This document shows, one piece after another, positions 33,211 to 42,642 of a stretch of DNA of 64,000 nucleotides; positions within the stretch are counted from its first letter, which is position 1, and each line of letters starts with the position of its first letter. The position numbers were made by a program, and so were the translations under genes. The stretch is from Aequorivita echinoideorum. GTDB lineage: Bacteria; Bacteroidota; Bacteroidia; Flavobacteriales; Flavobacteriaceae. The notes below the pieces were generated by a model. It saw only the letters and a list, made by a program, of their open reading frames with translations, was not told where the DNA came from and ran no database searches. The stretch covers positions 162,117 to 226,116 of the forward strand of contig NZ_JAHCTB010000005.1 in assembly GCF_018476645.1 (NCBI RefSeq), in the 5' to 3' direction.

Positions 33211-35664
33211 ATGAGTGAAGATTTTGAAATAAACGAACCCGTATCTACTTTTGATTTTAGGGGATTTTTATTCCGGTTGCTTCGGTATTGGCCGCTTTTT
33301 CTCATATCTCTAGCCATTGCTTTTGGAATTGCCTACTACATAAACGTTCGGAAACTTCCTATTTACCAAATGGAAAATATGGTCTCCATAAAGGATGACC
33401 AAAACCCGTTTTTCACCAGCAATACCAGCCTTACCTTTAATTGGGGCGGAACAACGGATAAGGTAAATACTGCGATTATTACCTTGAAATCGCGATCGCA
33501 TAATGAAAAGGTGGTGGAACGGCTTCAATATTATGTGGATTACCTTAAAGATGGGGAATATCAACAGGTTGATGCCTATAAACAAACACCATTTTTTGTT
33601 GAAATAGACACCACGAAGCCACAGATTCAAGGCAAACAATTACAGGTAGTATTTAGGGATTCCGTGAATTTTACGTTGAGCGCAACGTTTACTGAAGGCG
33701 CAGTCCCGCTTTTTAATTATGCTTCAAAAGAAAAGACTTCGGTATTTGTGGAGGCAGGCGAATTTTCGAAGCAATATAAAATGGGGCAGAAGATCAATCT
33801 GCCGTTTTTCAGTGGAACTTTTATGCCCAACCCAGATTTTATGGGAAATCCTGGCACGCCATACTATATTGTTCTCAAGAATTATGACGGCACGGTAAGG
33901 CAATATTTGGGAATTCGGGTAGACCCGGAAAGCAAGGGCTCTTCCGTTTTACGGATGCGCCTTACGGGAAATAACAAGGCAAAGTTGGTTGATTACCTGA
34001 ATACTTCGGTTGAGGTTTTAAGCCAAGATATGCTGGACCGAAAGAATCTTTTCGCTACCAAAACCATTCGTTTTATAGATAGCAGTCTCGCCATGAAATC
34101 TGCGGAACTGTCCACGGTAGAGGATGAATTGAACCAATTCAAAAACAAGAATGCCATTTTCAATCTTGAAAGTGAAGGTTCAGAAATAAATACGAAACTG
34201 AGTGAACTCGATCTGCGGAAGGAAGCCGTGAACCGGGAGCTGAATTACTATAATACGCTACAGAATTACCTGACGAGCCGTTCAGACTATCGCGATGTTC
34301 CTGCGCCATCAGTAGCGGGGATTTCAGAATCCAGTATTGTGAGTGGTGTGGGGCGAATTATCCAACTTTCGGAAGAGCGGAATAAACTTCGCTATTCCTT
34401 TAAGGATGGCGCGCCCGTTTTTGCCGATATTGATAGGCAAATTGATGCGGTGAAGAATGTGTTGCTTGAGAATATTCGCTCCTCCAAAAGTCTGAAAACC
34501 GATGATCTCAACGCAATTAATAGGGATATAGGTAGGTATGAAAGTGAGATACGCGGTTTGCCGAAGGAACAACAGGATTTATTGAAGATTGAGCGCAGGT
34601 ATAATTTGAGCCAAGGATCCTATAATTTATTTCTTTCGAAGCGTAGCGAGGCAGGATTGGTAAAGGCGGCGAATGTGAGCGATGTGATGGTTATCGACTC
34701 AGCGAAGGATACCGGAGGCGGGCAAGTGGGCCCCAATACCAAGCTCAATTATATGATGGCGCTTCTATTTGGCAGCCTTATTCCGTTTCTATTCGTATTT
34801 GTACGCGTGTTTTTTGATACAAAGATTGGCTCGGTTAAGGAACTCGAGCGCATCACTTCCATACCGCTGCTTGGCGTTATCGGTAAAAGCCATATAGATT
34901 CCAATCTTGCCGTGATTACCAAGCCAAAATCCGCTATTGCTGAATCTTTTAGGGCTCTGCGTTCCAGCCTCCAATTTATATATAGAAAGCAGGGGATTGA
35001 AGGTGCGAAGACGGTCTTGATTACTTCTTCCGTAAGTGGAGAGGGAAAAACATTCTGTTCCATTAATATAGCTTCTGTTTTTGCGCTTAGTGAGAAGCGA
35101 ACAGTTTTAGTAGGACTTGATCTTCGTAAGCCGAAAATATTTGATGATTTTGGAATTGATAACGCAGTGGGTGTTGTAAATTATCTTATAAATGATGCTT
35201 CTCTAGAACAAATAATCCAAAAAACCGAAGTGGATTATCTTGATGTGATAACGGCAGGACCCATCCCTCCAAATCCTTCAGAATTGTTGATGGGCGAACG
35301 AATGGAACTGCTTATTGATAGCTTAAAAGAAGAATACGATTACATTATTCTGGATTCCCCACCGATGGGATTGGTAGCGGACTCATTGGAACTGACGAAG
35401 CTTGCAGATGCCACCATCTATTTGGTTCGGCATAACTATACGCAGAAAAATATGTTCACCTTCGTAAATGAAAAGTACAAAACCGGCGAAGTGAAACACA
35501 TAAGTTTGGTATTGAATGATTACCAAGAAAAAGCCGGAAAAGGTTATGGCTATGGTTACGGCAACGGTTATGGCTACGGCTATGGAAGCTATGGCAATGG
35601 ATACCACGAACACGTACCTGCAAAAACGCTTTTGCAAAAGATTAAAAGTAATTTTCGTAAATGA
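33211..35664 (+). CDS. Wzc-type polysaccharide co-polymerase / tyrosine kinase
   Basis: 817 residues. Membrane helices at about 25-44 and 514-533 flank a periplasmic Wzz domain with coiled coil (280-480). The cytoplasmic BY-kinase has Walker A SSVSGEGKT (606-614), Walker A' VLVGLDLRKPK (632-642) and Walker B YIILDSPP (711-718). The C-terminal tail (771-798) holds nine tyrosines in a Gly/Tyr repeat, the usual autophosphorylation cluster but unusually regular here. It controls chain length and export with the Wza-like lipoprotein. No glycosyltransferase or Wzx/Wzy genes follow, so the synthesis genes must be elsewhere. Confidence 0.95.
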   Translation: MSEDFEINEPVSTFDFRGFLFRLLRYWPLFLISLAIAFGIAYYINVRKLPIYQMENMVSIKDDQNPFFTSNTSLTFNWGGTTDKVNTAIITLKSRSHNEKVVERLQYYVDYLKDGEYQQVDAYKQTPFFVEIDTTKPQIQGKQLQVVFRDSVNFTLSATFTEGAVPLFNYASKEKTSVFVEAGEFSKQYKMGQKINLPFFSGTFMPNPDFMGNPGTPYYIVLKNYDGTVRQYLGIRVDPESKGSSVLRMRLTGNNKAKLVDYLNTSVEVLSQDMLDRKNLFATKTIRFIDSSLAMKSAELSTVEDELNQFKNKNAIFNLESEGSEINTKLSELDLRKEAVNRELNYYNTLQNYLTSRSDYRDVPAPSVAGISESSIVSGVGRIIQLSEERNKLRYSFKDGAPVFADIDRQIDAVKNVLLENIRSSKSLKTDDLNAINRDIGRYESEIRGLPKEQQDLLKIERRYNLSQGSYNLFLSKRSEAGLVKAANVSDVMVIDSAKDTGGGQVGPNTKLNYMMALLFGSLIPFLFVFVRVFFDTKIGSVKELERITSIPLLGVIGKSHIDSNLAVITKPKSAIAESFRALRSSLQFIYRKQGIEGAKTVLITSSVSGEGKTFCSINIASVFALSEKRTVLVGLDLRKPKIFDDFGIDNAVGVVNYLINDASLEQIIQKTEVDYLDVITAGPIPPNPSELLMGERMELLIDSLKEEYDYIILDSPPMGLVADSLELTKLADATIYLVRHNYTQKNMFTFVNEKYKTGEVKHISLVLNDYQEKAGKGYGYGYGNGYGYGYGSYGNGYHEHVPAKTLLQKIKSNFRK

Positions 35665-35701
35665 TAGAAATTTTTGTTTCCACGAATTTTGCAATAAGCT
35701 T

Positions 35702-35929
35702 ATGAAAGCAATCTATCAATTAAAATATTACCTTGAAAAGCGTGGGTTTTATGTGTCCTCACGCTTGGCAGATAGACTGGGAATGCGGGCCAAGAGCGTT
35801 CGGCTTTTCTTCATATACGTATCCTTCGCCACGCTGGGCGTAGGCTTTGCAATATACCTTACCCTTGCATTTCTTTTGAAGCTGAAAGATTTGGTCAATA
35901 CCAAAAGAACATCTGTTTTCGATCTTTAG
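35702..35929 (+). CDS. PspC-domain membrane protein
   Basis: 75 residues from MKAIYQLKYYLEKRGFYVSSRLADRLGM; the frame is open upstream into the kinase gene, but this Met gives the typical domain start. PspC pattern: a short N-terminal helix, then SVRLFFIYVSFATLGVGFAIYLTLAFLLKL, one or two membrane passes. It lies 37 bp after the tyrosine kinase on the same strand. PspC proteins are usually stress-related inner-membrane proteins; a link to polysaccharide export is suggested only by position. Confidence 0.8.
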   Translation: MKAIYQLKYYLEKRGFYVSSRLADRLGMRAKSVRLFFIYVSFATLGVGFAIYLTLAFLLKLKDLVNTKRTSVFDL

Positions 35930-36103
35930 AAAAATTTACAGGGAATTAAATCATTCTCAATTAAAAATTTTATCAAGAATAATTTGGAAGTCATAATAGT
36001 TAAGGAAGCGTTAACAAATTTCCGTCAAAATTCTTGAAATTGTTGAATTTTTTGAGCATCTTGCTTCGTTTTAAAAAATTCAAGTTTCATTTAAAATTCA
36101 ATT

Positions 36104-37729
36104 ATGAAGAAATATCTTCTTTTACTTTTTACTTCTTTATTACCAATACTAACTTTTGCTCAACAACCTACAGCCTCAGAGAAGGTGGATGTGTTTTTTC
36201 AAAAGTACACAGGTTGGTTCGTGGAGCTTATATTTTTGGAAATACCTTTTTCTGAGACTTTTAAAATTCCGTGGGTTCTTATTGTGCTAATAGGGGGTGC
36301 AATGTATTTCACTTTTTATTTTAAACTTATCAATTTTACGGGCTTTGGAACAGCAATACGTGTGGTAAGAGGAAAATATGAAGATATTGAAAAACACGGT
36401 GCAGATACGCTATATGGTGATGTAACACCAAATGAGCAGGAAAATATAATTGAAACCATTCGCGACGACAATGCAGATGGTGAAGTTTCACACTTTCAAG
36501 CGCTTACGGCAGCACTTTCGGCGACCGTGGGTCTTGGAAATATTGCTGGTGTTGCGGTTGCTCTTTCTATTGGTGGGCCCGGGGCAACATTTTGGATGAT
36601 CGTGGCCGGTCTTTTGGGGATGGCATCAAAGTTTGCGGAATGTACGCTGGGTGTTAAATTTCGAGATGTGGGTCCAGACGGTACAGTTTACGGCGGCCCT
36701 ATGTACTATCTCAAAAAAGGATTGGCACAAAAAGGAATGGGCGGCTTTGGGAAATTTCTCGCCGTACTTTTCGCCATTTTTGTAATTGGAGGCTCCTTTG
36801 GTGGTGGAAATATGTTTCAGGCAAACCAGGCCGCGGCTCAATTTGTACAGTTATTTGATTTACAGGGTACGAGCGCTGCGATTTATTTCGGTATCGCGAT
36901 GGCAATTATTGTTGCCGTAGTAATTATTGGCGGAATTAAAAGAATAGCAAAGGTTACGGAAAAAATTGTTCCGTTTATGGCAGGAATTTATGTGCTTGGA
37001 GCGATTGTAATTCTAGCTGCAAACTATATGCACATTGGTGATGCTTTTGCACTAATTTTTGAAGGAGCATTTTCCGGACTTGGTATTGCTGGTGGATTGG
37101 TGGGTGTAATGATTCAAGGTGTTCGCCGTGGTGCATTCTCAAATGAGGCCGGTGTAGGTTCTGCCGCGATTGCCCACTCTGCAGTACGCACAAAATATCC
37201 AGCTTCTGAAGGTATTGTGGCCCTATTGGAACCTTTTATTGATACCGTTGTAATCTGTACTATGACTGCTCTTGTGATTGTAATAACAAATTTTGATAAC
37301 AATATTATCCAATATGGAGTTGAGGTCAAGGAAGGTGTTGAACTTACGGCATCTGCTTTTGATAGTGTGATTCCGCATTTTTCAATAGTACTTACCGTTG
37401 CTGTAATTCTGTTTGCATTTTCAACCATGATTTCTTGGTCTTATTATGGAATGCAAGGCTGGGTTTATCTTTTTGGAAGGGGAAAGGTTACCGAGTTCAT
37501 TTATAAAATTTTATTTTGTATTTTCATTTGGGTCGGTTCCGTAATAAGTTTGGGATCAGTCATCAACTTTTCGGATGCAATGATTTTTGCGATGGTCGTT
37601 CCCAATATTATAGGTGTCATTCTATTGACTCCCGTGGTTAGAAAGGAATTAAAAAAATATATGAATGCCATAAATACCAAGCACGAAGCATTGGATGAAG
37701 GTGCAGAAGATCTTCGCAAGCATATGTAA
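36104..37729 (+). CDS. AGCS-family Na+:alanine/glycine symporter
   Basis: 541 residues. It begins with a signal-peptide-like segment (MKKYLLLLFTSLLPILTFAQQ), unusual for this family outside the Bacteroidetes. It has about ten transmembrane helices and the AGCS signatures ALSATVGLGNIAGVAVALSIGGPGATFWM, GGPMYYLKKGL, VRRGAFSNEAGVGSAAIAHSAV and FSTMISWSYYGMQGWVY. Imports alanine and/or glycine with sodium; the exact substrate is not readable. It stands alone after a 174-bp intergenic stretch in which I see no clear promoter. Confidence 0.95.
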   Translation: MKKYLLLLFTSLLPILTFAQQPTASEKVDVFFQKYTGWFVELIFLEIPFSETFKIPWVLIVLIGGAMYFTFYFKLINFTGFGTAIRVVRGKYEDIEKHGADTLYGDVTPNEQENIIETIRDDNADGEVSHFQALTAALSATVGLGNIAGVAVALSIGGPGATFWMIVAGLLGMASKFAECTLGVKFRDVGPDGTVYGGPMYYLKKGLAQKGMGGFGKFLAVLFAIFVIGGSFGGGNMFQANQAAAQFVQLFDLQGTSAAIYFGIAMAIIVAVVIIGGIKRIAKVTEKIVPFMAGIYVLGAIVILAANYMHIGDAFALIFEGAFSGLGIAGGLVGVMIQGVRRGAFSNEAGVGSAAIAHSAVRTKYPASEGIVALLEPFIDTVVICTMTALVIVITNFDNNIIQYGVEVKEGVELTASAFDSVIPHFSIVLTVAVILFAFSTMISWSYYGMQGWVYLFGRGKVTEFIYKILFCIFIWVGSVISLGSVINFSDAMIFAMVVPNIIGVILLTPVVRKELKKYMNAINTKHEALDEGAEDLRKHM

Positions 37730-37740
37730 AATTTTCTTTT

Positions 37741-38625
37741 ATGAAACAAAATTCCCACTTCTCGTTTAATAGGCAACAGCGAAGTGGGATTTTGTTTTTA
37801 TTATTTCTTTTAATTGGCCTTCTCTGTCTCTATTTTTTTGTTGATTTTTCTGAAGAAAGTTCGTTCGATACTTCCTCTTCTGAAATTGTTGCGCTTCAAA
37901 AGCAAATAGACTCTTTACAGGTTGCTGAGATTGAAAATAGAAAACCGAAACGATACCCTTTCAATCCTAATTTTATTACAGATTATAAAGGTTACACATT
38001 AGGAATGACTTCTGAAGAAATCGACCTGCTTTTGGCGTATAGAAAGGATGGCAAATGGATAAATTCCGCTGCAGATTTTAAAAAAGTTACTGGAATTTCC
38101 GATTCGCTTTTGGCTGAAATAAGCCCACTTTTTAAATTTCCGGACTGGGTCACAAATCCCAAAAACAAATCTGATTTCAAAAAATTTAAGGATGACAAGG
38201 GTTTTTCTGAAAAAACCTATGCGCAAAAAATAGATCTCAATAAAGCCACTTCTGAAGAATTACAGAAAGTAAGCGGAATAGGGGAAGTGCTGGCCGGGAA
38301 AATTATCTCACATCGTGAAAAATTGAAAGGCTTCTCAGATGACAATCAACTTTACGACGTGTATGGTCTCGATCCCGCAGTGGTTATGCGTACACTCAAT
38401 CTTTTTACTGTAAAAACACCTAGGGAAATTGTTAAGATGAATTTGAATAAAGCAACTGCTTCAGATATTGCTACAATCCCGAACGTTTCTTTTGATCTTG
38501 CCAAGAAAATATGGGAGTACCGTATCTTGCACGAAAAAGTTCAAAGCTTTCAGGAATTGGACAAAATACCGGGAATTACTGAAAGAAAGTTACAGGTAAT
38601 TCAGTTATATTTGTTCATTGAGTAA
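37741..38625 (+). CDS. ComEA-like helix-hairpin-helix protein
   Basis: 294 residues. A single N-terminal membrane helix (about 17-37, GILFLLFLLIGLLCLYFFV) anchors a periplasmic part with three helix-hairpin-helix modules: one divergent (TSEEIDLLLAYRKDGKWINSAADFKKVTGIS) and two clear ones (IDLNKATSEELQKVSGIGEVLAGKIISHREK and MNLNKATASDIATIPNVSFDLAKKIWEYR). ComEA-type proteins bind DNA in the periplasm during uptake. Whether this one serves transformation is unknown. It starts 11 bp after the symporter stop. Confidence 0.88.
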   Translation: MKQNSHFSFNRQQRSGILFLLFLLIGLLCLYFFVDFSEESSFDTSSSEIVALQKQIDSLQVAEIENRKPKRYPFNPNFITDYKGYTLGMTSEEIDLLLAYRKDGKWINSAADFKKVTGISDSLLAEISPLFKFPDWVTNPKNKSDFKKFKDDKGFSEKTYAQKIDLNKATSEELQKVSGIGEVLAGKIISHREKLKGFSDDNQLYDVYGLDPAVVMRTLNLFTVKTPREIVKMNLNKATASDIATIPNVSFDLAKKIWEYRILHEKVQSFQELDKIPGITERKLQVIQLYLFIE

Positions 38626-38672
38626 TTTTAAAAAATCGCCGAAAGGCCTATAAATATTAGCATTAAGAGCAG

Positions 38673-39839
38673 ATGGACAAAATGTATTTTACAGAAGAAC
38701 ACGAATTTTTCAGAAAAAGTTTCAAGGATTTTCTTCAAAAAGAGGTAGTACCCCATATAGATAAATGGGAAAAAACGGGAACCATTGAACGGTTCATTTG
38801 GAAAAAATTCGGGGAAATGGGTTATTTCGGCATCTATCAGCCCGAAGAATATGGTGGGCTTGACCTGGACCTGTTTTACACCGTGATTTTTTTGGAAGAG
38901 CTTCAAAAAATAAATTCCGGAGGTTTTGCCGCCGCAATGTGGGCTCATGCTTATTTGGCAATGACACATCTTAAAAAAGAGGCTAACCACGAGCAAAAGG
39001 AGAAATATCTGGCGCCCAGTATTACAGGTGAAAAAATCGGTTGCCTTTGTATCACGGAACCCTTTGGCGGGAGTGATGTTTCTGGGATGCGGACAACGGC
39101 AGAAAAGAAAGGCGACGCCTATATTCTGAATGGTTCAAAAACATTTATAACCAATGGCATTTACAGTGATTATTTGATTGTTGCCGCAAAAACATCTCCA
39201 GAGCTTGGGAACAAAGGTATCAGCATTTTTGTGGTAGATCGGGATACCAAGGGAATTTCCGCTACAAAACTTGATAAATTGGGCTGGCGCGCAAGTGATA
39301 CCGGAGAAATTGCTTTTGACAATGTTGAAATTCCTATCACCAATTTAATGGGTGAAGAAAATATGGGTTTTCCTTACATTATGCAGCATTTTGCCCTAGA
39401 ACGCCTAATTATGGGAATTAACGGACACGCCCGTAGTGAATTTGCCCTGGAATATACTATTCAATATATGAAAGACAGATTTGCATTCGGAAAAAGTATC
39501 TCAAAATTTCAAGCATTGCGCCATCGTGTTGCACAATTGGCGAGCGAGATTGAAGTCTGCAAAACCTTTAATTACGTTACCGCAAAGCGATTAAATGATG
39601 GCGAATACGTGGTGAAAGAAGCTACAATGAGTAAACTTATTTCGACGAAAGTATCGGATGAAGTTATGACTGAATGTCTCCAGTTTTTGGGCGGTTATGG
39701 TTATATGGAAGATTATCCATTAGCACGTTTGCTTCGGGACAGCAGGTTAGGGCCCATTGGCGGAGGCACTTCAGAAATTCTTCGGGAGATTATCGCAAAA
39801 ATGGTTATTGAAGAAAAATCTTATAAACCCGCGACTTAA
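38673..39839 (+). CDS. Acyl-CoA dehydrogenase
   Basis: 388 residues, standard length. FAD-dependent enzyme of fatty-acid or branched-chain catabolism. Motifs: CITEPFGGSDVSGMRTTAEKKGDAYILNGSKTFITNG, DKLGWRASDTGEIAFDNVEIP, RFAFGKSISKFQALRHRVAQLASE, ECLQFLGGYGYMEDYPLARLLRDSR and IGGGTSEILREIIAK. It resembles the long-chain/isovaleryl subgroup. The chain-length specificity cannot be read with confidence. It starts 47 bp after the helix-hairpin-helix gene. Confidence 0.94.
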   Translation: MDKMYFTEEHEFFRKSFKDFLQKEVVPHIDKWEKTGTIERFIWKKFGEMGYFGIYQPEEYGGLDLDLFYTVIFLEELQKINSGGFAAAMWAHAYLAMTHLKKEANHEQKEKYLAPSITGEKIGCLCITEPFGGSDVSGMRTTAEKKGDAYILNGSKTFITNGIYSDYLIVAAKTSPELGNKGISIFVVDRDTKGISATKLDKLGWRASDTGEIAFDNVEIPITNLMGEENMGFPYIMQHFALERLIMGINGHARSEFALEYTIQYMKDRFAFGKSISKFQALRHRVAQLASEIEVCKTFNYVTAKRLNDGEYVVKEATMSKLISTKVSDEVMTECLQFLGGYGYMEDYPLARLLRDSRLGPIGGGTSEILREIIAKMVIEEKSYKPAT

Positions 39840-39862
39840 TTTTTTTTAAAATTTATTGATAA

Positions 39863-41293
39863 ATGAAATCATTGAGCATAAAGAAAAATCTTGGGATTTT
39901 CATTTTATTTATTTCCGTCTCAACTTTTGCGCAAACAGAAATCAAAAATAAAGTAACGGATTTCCTTACTTTTCTCCCAATAGAAAGTGCGAGTGTTTAT
40001 ATAAAAAATACCACGGTGGGTACTATTACAAATAGTGATGGTAACTTCAGCCTGGTAGTGCCTGCGGAATACAAAAATGATACGCTAGTAGTGTCCTCCA
40101 TTGGTTACAAAAGCTTTAAAACCGCAATCCAAGATTTTGATTCTTCTACTGAAATTGCATTGGAGGAAGATGTTGCCTCGCTGGATGAAGTCGTTTTGGT
40201 AGCGGATACCCGACCAAAAACAGGTAATGATATTATGCTGCGTGCTATTGAAAGGTTACCGCGTAATTTGCCAGAAAAAGCTTATCTTCAAAAGGGCTTT
40301 TTACGTCATAAGGAGCGCAATAGGAGGGAGTACAAATGGCTAATTGAAAGTGCCATAACTCTTTACGATTCCAGTTACGCGGCCGGCGCTGAGGATAATT
40401 TGAAAATAAATGTGGACGAAACACGAAAAAGCTATGATCTTCGCGATGTGGATAGCTTGTATGCCTACACTTCGTATTTACGCTATAAAGCGAGGAATGT
40501 AAACTTAAAATCGAAAACCTTGGTGCGTGATACCATCCAGACCAAAACACTTGTAAATGCGATAAAATGGAATGACGAGCGCATAAATGGGTTGGATAAT
40601 CTTTTCAAGGGCAGATTGAATCTGGTCAGAAATGCAAATGCTCCGCAAGCATTGTTCGGGAAAAATATGCTGGAAAAACATCAATTTGACCTTGATACTA
40701 TTCTTGTGGAAGATGGGCGAAAACTATATAAGATCAAAATTTCAAGGAGTAAGGATTTTATAGGGTTGGGAACCGAGAATATTTACAATGAAGGGTATGA
40801 GGCACAAGGGTGGATCTATATTTACTGGGATAATTACGCAATTAAAAAAGTAGAGTACGAATTGGTTGCGGCCAGCGATGCGCAGAAGAAACGAAGCAAA
40901 AGTTTATTTGGCACACAATTGAACCACAAACTTATTTTGAGTTATAAAGATTTTGACGGGAAAATGTACCCGAGCTATATTTTCTACGAAACGCCGAAGC
41001 TTGTAAATGTGGGAGATAGATCTTCAGACGCAGAGCGAAATGCCGCTGAGACAGGAAGCACTCGGGACGAGCAGTTCTATACAACAACGCAGGAAATTCT
41101 TTTTACGGAAATAATCCGGGAGCCAGAAATGGTATCTGAAGCCTTGAACCAGGAAAATTGGGATTCTGATATTTTTCTAGTAAGACCTTACAATGCGAAG
41201 TTCTGGAAAAATTACAATGTTTTGCTGGAAAGTAGGGAGGAAGAAAAATTGATTCAGGATTTAAGCAAGAGAGCAACTTTGTTCAAGCAGTAA
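39863..41293 (+). CDS. Exported carboxypeptidase-regulatory-like domain protein
   Basis: 476 residues with a signal peptide (about 1-23, LGIFILFISVSTFAQ). Residues 25-105 form a CarboxypepD_reg-like beta sandwich (VTDFLTFLPIESASVYIKNTTVGTITNSDGNFSLVVP...VSSIGYKSF), the module found at the N-terminus of TonB-dependent receptors. The remaining 370 residues are beta-rich with no plug or barrel, as in a widespread Bacteroidetes family of unknown function. Outer-membrane or periplasmic location is likely. Confidence 0.85.
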   Translation: MKSLSIKKNLGIFILFISVSTFAQTEIKNKVTDFLTFLPIESASVYIKNTTVGTITNSDGNFSLVVPAEYKNDTLVVSSIGYKSFKTAIQDFDSSTEIALEEDVASLDEVVLVADTRPKTGNDIMLRAIERLPRNLPEKAYLQKGFLRHKERNRREYKWLIESAITLYDSSYAAGAEDNLKINVDETRKSYDLRDVDSLYAYTSYLRYKARNVNLKSKTLVRDTIQTKTLVNAIKWNDERINGLDNLFKGRLNLVRNANAPQALFGKNMLEKHQFDLDTILVEDGRKLYKIKISRSKDFIGLGTENIYNEGYEAQGWIYIYWDNYAIKKVEYELVAASDAQKKRSKSLFGTQLNHKLILSYKDFDGKMYPSYIFYETPKLVNVGDRSSDAERNAAETGSTRDEQFYTTTQEILFTEIIREPEMVSEALNQENWDSDIFLVRPYNAKFWKNYNVLLESREEEKLIQDLSKRATLFKQ

Positions 41294-41362
41294 ATTTTCA
41301 TAAAAAAAATGAAAACCAAAGAGTAATTCCTGAAAACTTTTTCTATTTTTGCCGTCCTAAAG

Positions 41363-41374
41363 AAAGGAGGTGAT
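41363..41374 (+). promoter_or_regulatory. Full-length Shine-Dalgarno sequence of rpsU
   Basis: AAAGGAGGTGAT is complementary over 12 bases to the conserved 3' end of 16S rRNA; AGGAGG ends 10 bp before the ATG. Other genes in the window, including EF-Tu and the ribosomal protein genes, lack such a site. In flavobacteria the anti-SD is normally occluded by a pocket that includes bS21, so this site is the expected sensor for bS21 autoregulation. A TATTTTTG -7 box is at 41344-41351. Confidence 0.9.
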
Positions 41375-41380
41375 GACACT

Positions 41381-41575
41381 ATGTTAATTATACCAGTAAA
41401 AGACGGAGAAAATATTGATAGAGCGCTGAAGCGTTTCAAGCGTAAATTCGATAAAACCGGAACAATGCGCCAGTTACGCGCAAGACAGGCATTCACGAAA
41501 CCTTCTGTTGAAAGAAGAGCACAAATACAGAAAGCCCAGTATATTCAAAACCTTAGAGATCAAGAAGAAGTATAA
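41381..41575 (+). CDS. rpsU: 30S ribosomal protein bS21
   Basis: 64 residues, MLIIPVKDGENIDRALKRFKRKFDKTGTMRQLRARQAF: a canonical bS21. It binds near the 3' end of 16S rRNA. In Flavobacterium johnsoniae bS21 has been shown to help hide the anti-Shine-Dalgarno, and rpsU is one of the few mRNAs with a strong Shine-Dalgarno. The same arrangement is visible here, so translation is probably feedback controlled. It opens the conserved rpsU-xerC-hpf-tRNA-tuf block and has its own terminator. Confidence 0.98.
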   Translation: MLIIPVKDGENIDRALKRFKRKFDKTGTMRQLRARQAFTKPSVERRAQIQKAQYIQNLRDQEEV

Positions 41576-41602
41576 TTCTTGATTCTTTAAAGCTTATATC
41601 AC

Positions 41603-41634
41603 ATCCGTAGAAATCAACTTCTACGGATTTTTTT
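41603..41634 (+). terminator. Terminator of rpsU
   Basis: A perfect 10-bp stem (41603-41612 with 41619-41628), 6-base loop, followed by a run of seven T. Starts 28 bp after the rpsU stop. Confidence 0.9.
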
Positions 41635-41701
41635 GTGGTTTAAAGTTAGCCGTTCAAACAATAATTTTTAAATTTAGCATCGAACCTTCAATTTCCCCAA
41701 A

Positions 41702-42586
41702 ATGCCCTTTCAGGATTTTGCTGATTATCTTCAGCTTGAAAAAAAATATTCAAAGCATACCGTAAAAGCATATAGAAAGGATTTGGAAAGCTTTCTTTTG
41801 TTTGCTTCAGAGGAATTTGAGATTTCAGAAATAAAAAAAGTTAATTATGCAATAATTAGAAGTTGGATTGTTTCCTTGGTGGATTCTGGCATTTCAAACC
41901 GAACGGTAAACCGGAAAATCTCTTCGCTTAAAACTTATTTCAAATTTCTTTTGAAAACAGCACAGGTTGAAATAAATCCACTTGCGAAGCACAAGTCATT
42001 AAAAACATCAAAGAAAATTCAAATACCATTTTCCGAATCTGAAATTGATGGTGTGATGCAAATTCTTCAAACCGAAAATGATTTTGAGGGAATTAGAAAC
42101 CGGCTGGTCGTATTGATGTTTTACTCCACTGGAATAAGGCGCGCAGAACTCATAAATGTGAAAATCGCAGATTTGTCAATGGTCGGCAAAACAATTAAGG
42201 TCCTTGGGAAAAGAAATAAGGAGCGCATTATCCCGCTATTGCCATCTGTAATGAAAGTGCTTGAAGAATATTTAAAAATCCGTAAGCATTTAATGCAAGT
42301 TATGGACGCCGAATATCTTTTTTTGACGCCCAAAGGATTCAAAATCTACGAAAGTCTTGTGTACAGAGTGATTAATTCCTACTTTAGTGAAACGTCTGAA
42401 AAAGTAAAGAAAAGTCCACATATTTTGCGACATTCCTTTGCCACGCATCTTTTAAACGAAGGTGCGGATATAAATTCGGTAAAAGAGCTTTTGGGACACT
42501 CAAGTCTGGCATCTACACAAGTTTATACCCAAAATAGTATCGCCAAACTTAAAGAAGTCTATAAAAATGCGCATCCTCGAAATTAG
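41702..42586 (+). CDS. Tyrosine recombinase of the XerC/XerD type
   Basis: 294 residues. N-terminal SAM-like core-binding domain (about 1-90) and catalytic domain with Arg146 (GIRRAEL), Lys170 (LGKRNKER), His240-x-x-Arg243 (PHILRHSFATHLL), His266 (LGHSS) and Tyr275 (STQVYTQ): the full active-site set. It likely resolves chromosome dimers at dif together with a second Xer protein. Its fixed position between rpsU and hpf in flavobacteria supports a housekeeping role rather than a mobile integrase. Confidence 0.93.
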   Translation: MPFQDFADYLQLEKKYSKHTVKAYRKDLESFLLFASEEFEISEIKKVNYAIIRSWIVSLVDSGISNRTVNRKISSLKTYFKFLLKTAQVEINPLAKHKSLKTSKKIQIPFSESEIDGVMQILQTENDFEGIRNRLVVLMFYSTGIRRAELINVKIADLSMVGKTIKVLGKRNKERIIPLLPSVMKVLEEYLKIRKHLMQVMDAEYLFLTPKGFKIYESLVYRVINSYFSETSEKVKKSPHILRHSFATHLLNEGADINSVKELLGHSSLASTQVYTQNSIAKLKEVYKNAHPRN

Positions 42587-42642
42587 TTAAAAACGCTGGC
42601 TTATGGTTTAAAAATACTTTTCATTAATTAAAATTTTATACT

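Noticed and set aside
41702..42586. Tyrosine recombinase as a sign of an integrated element
   Set aside because: It sits in the conserved rpsU-hpf block, is the normal Xer length, and no attachment repeats or phage genes surround it, although tRNA genes are close by.
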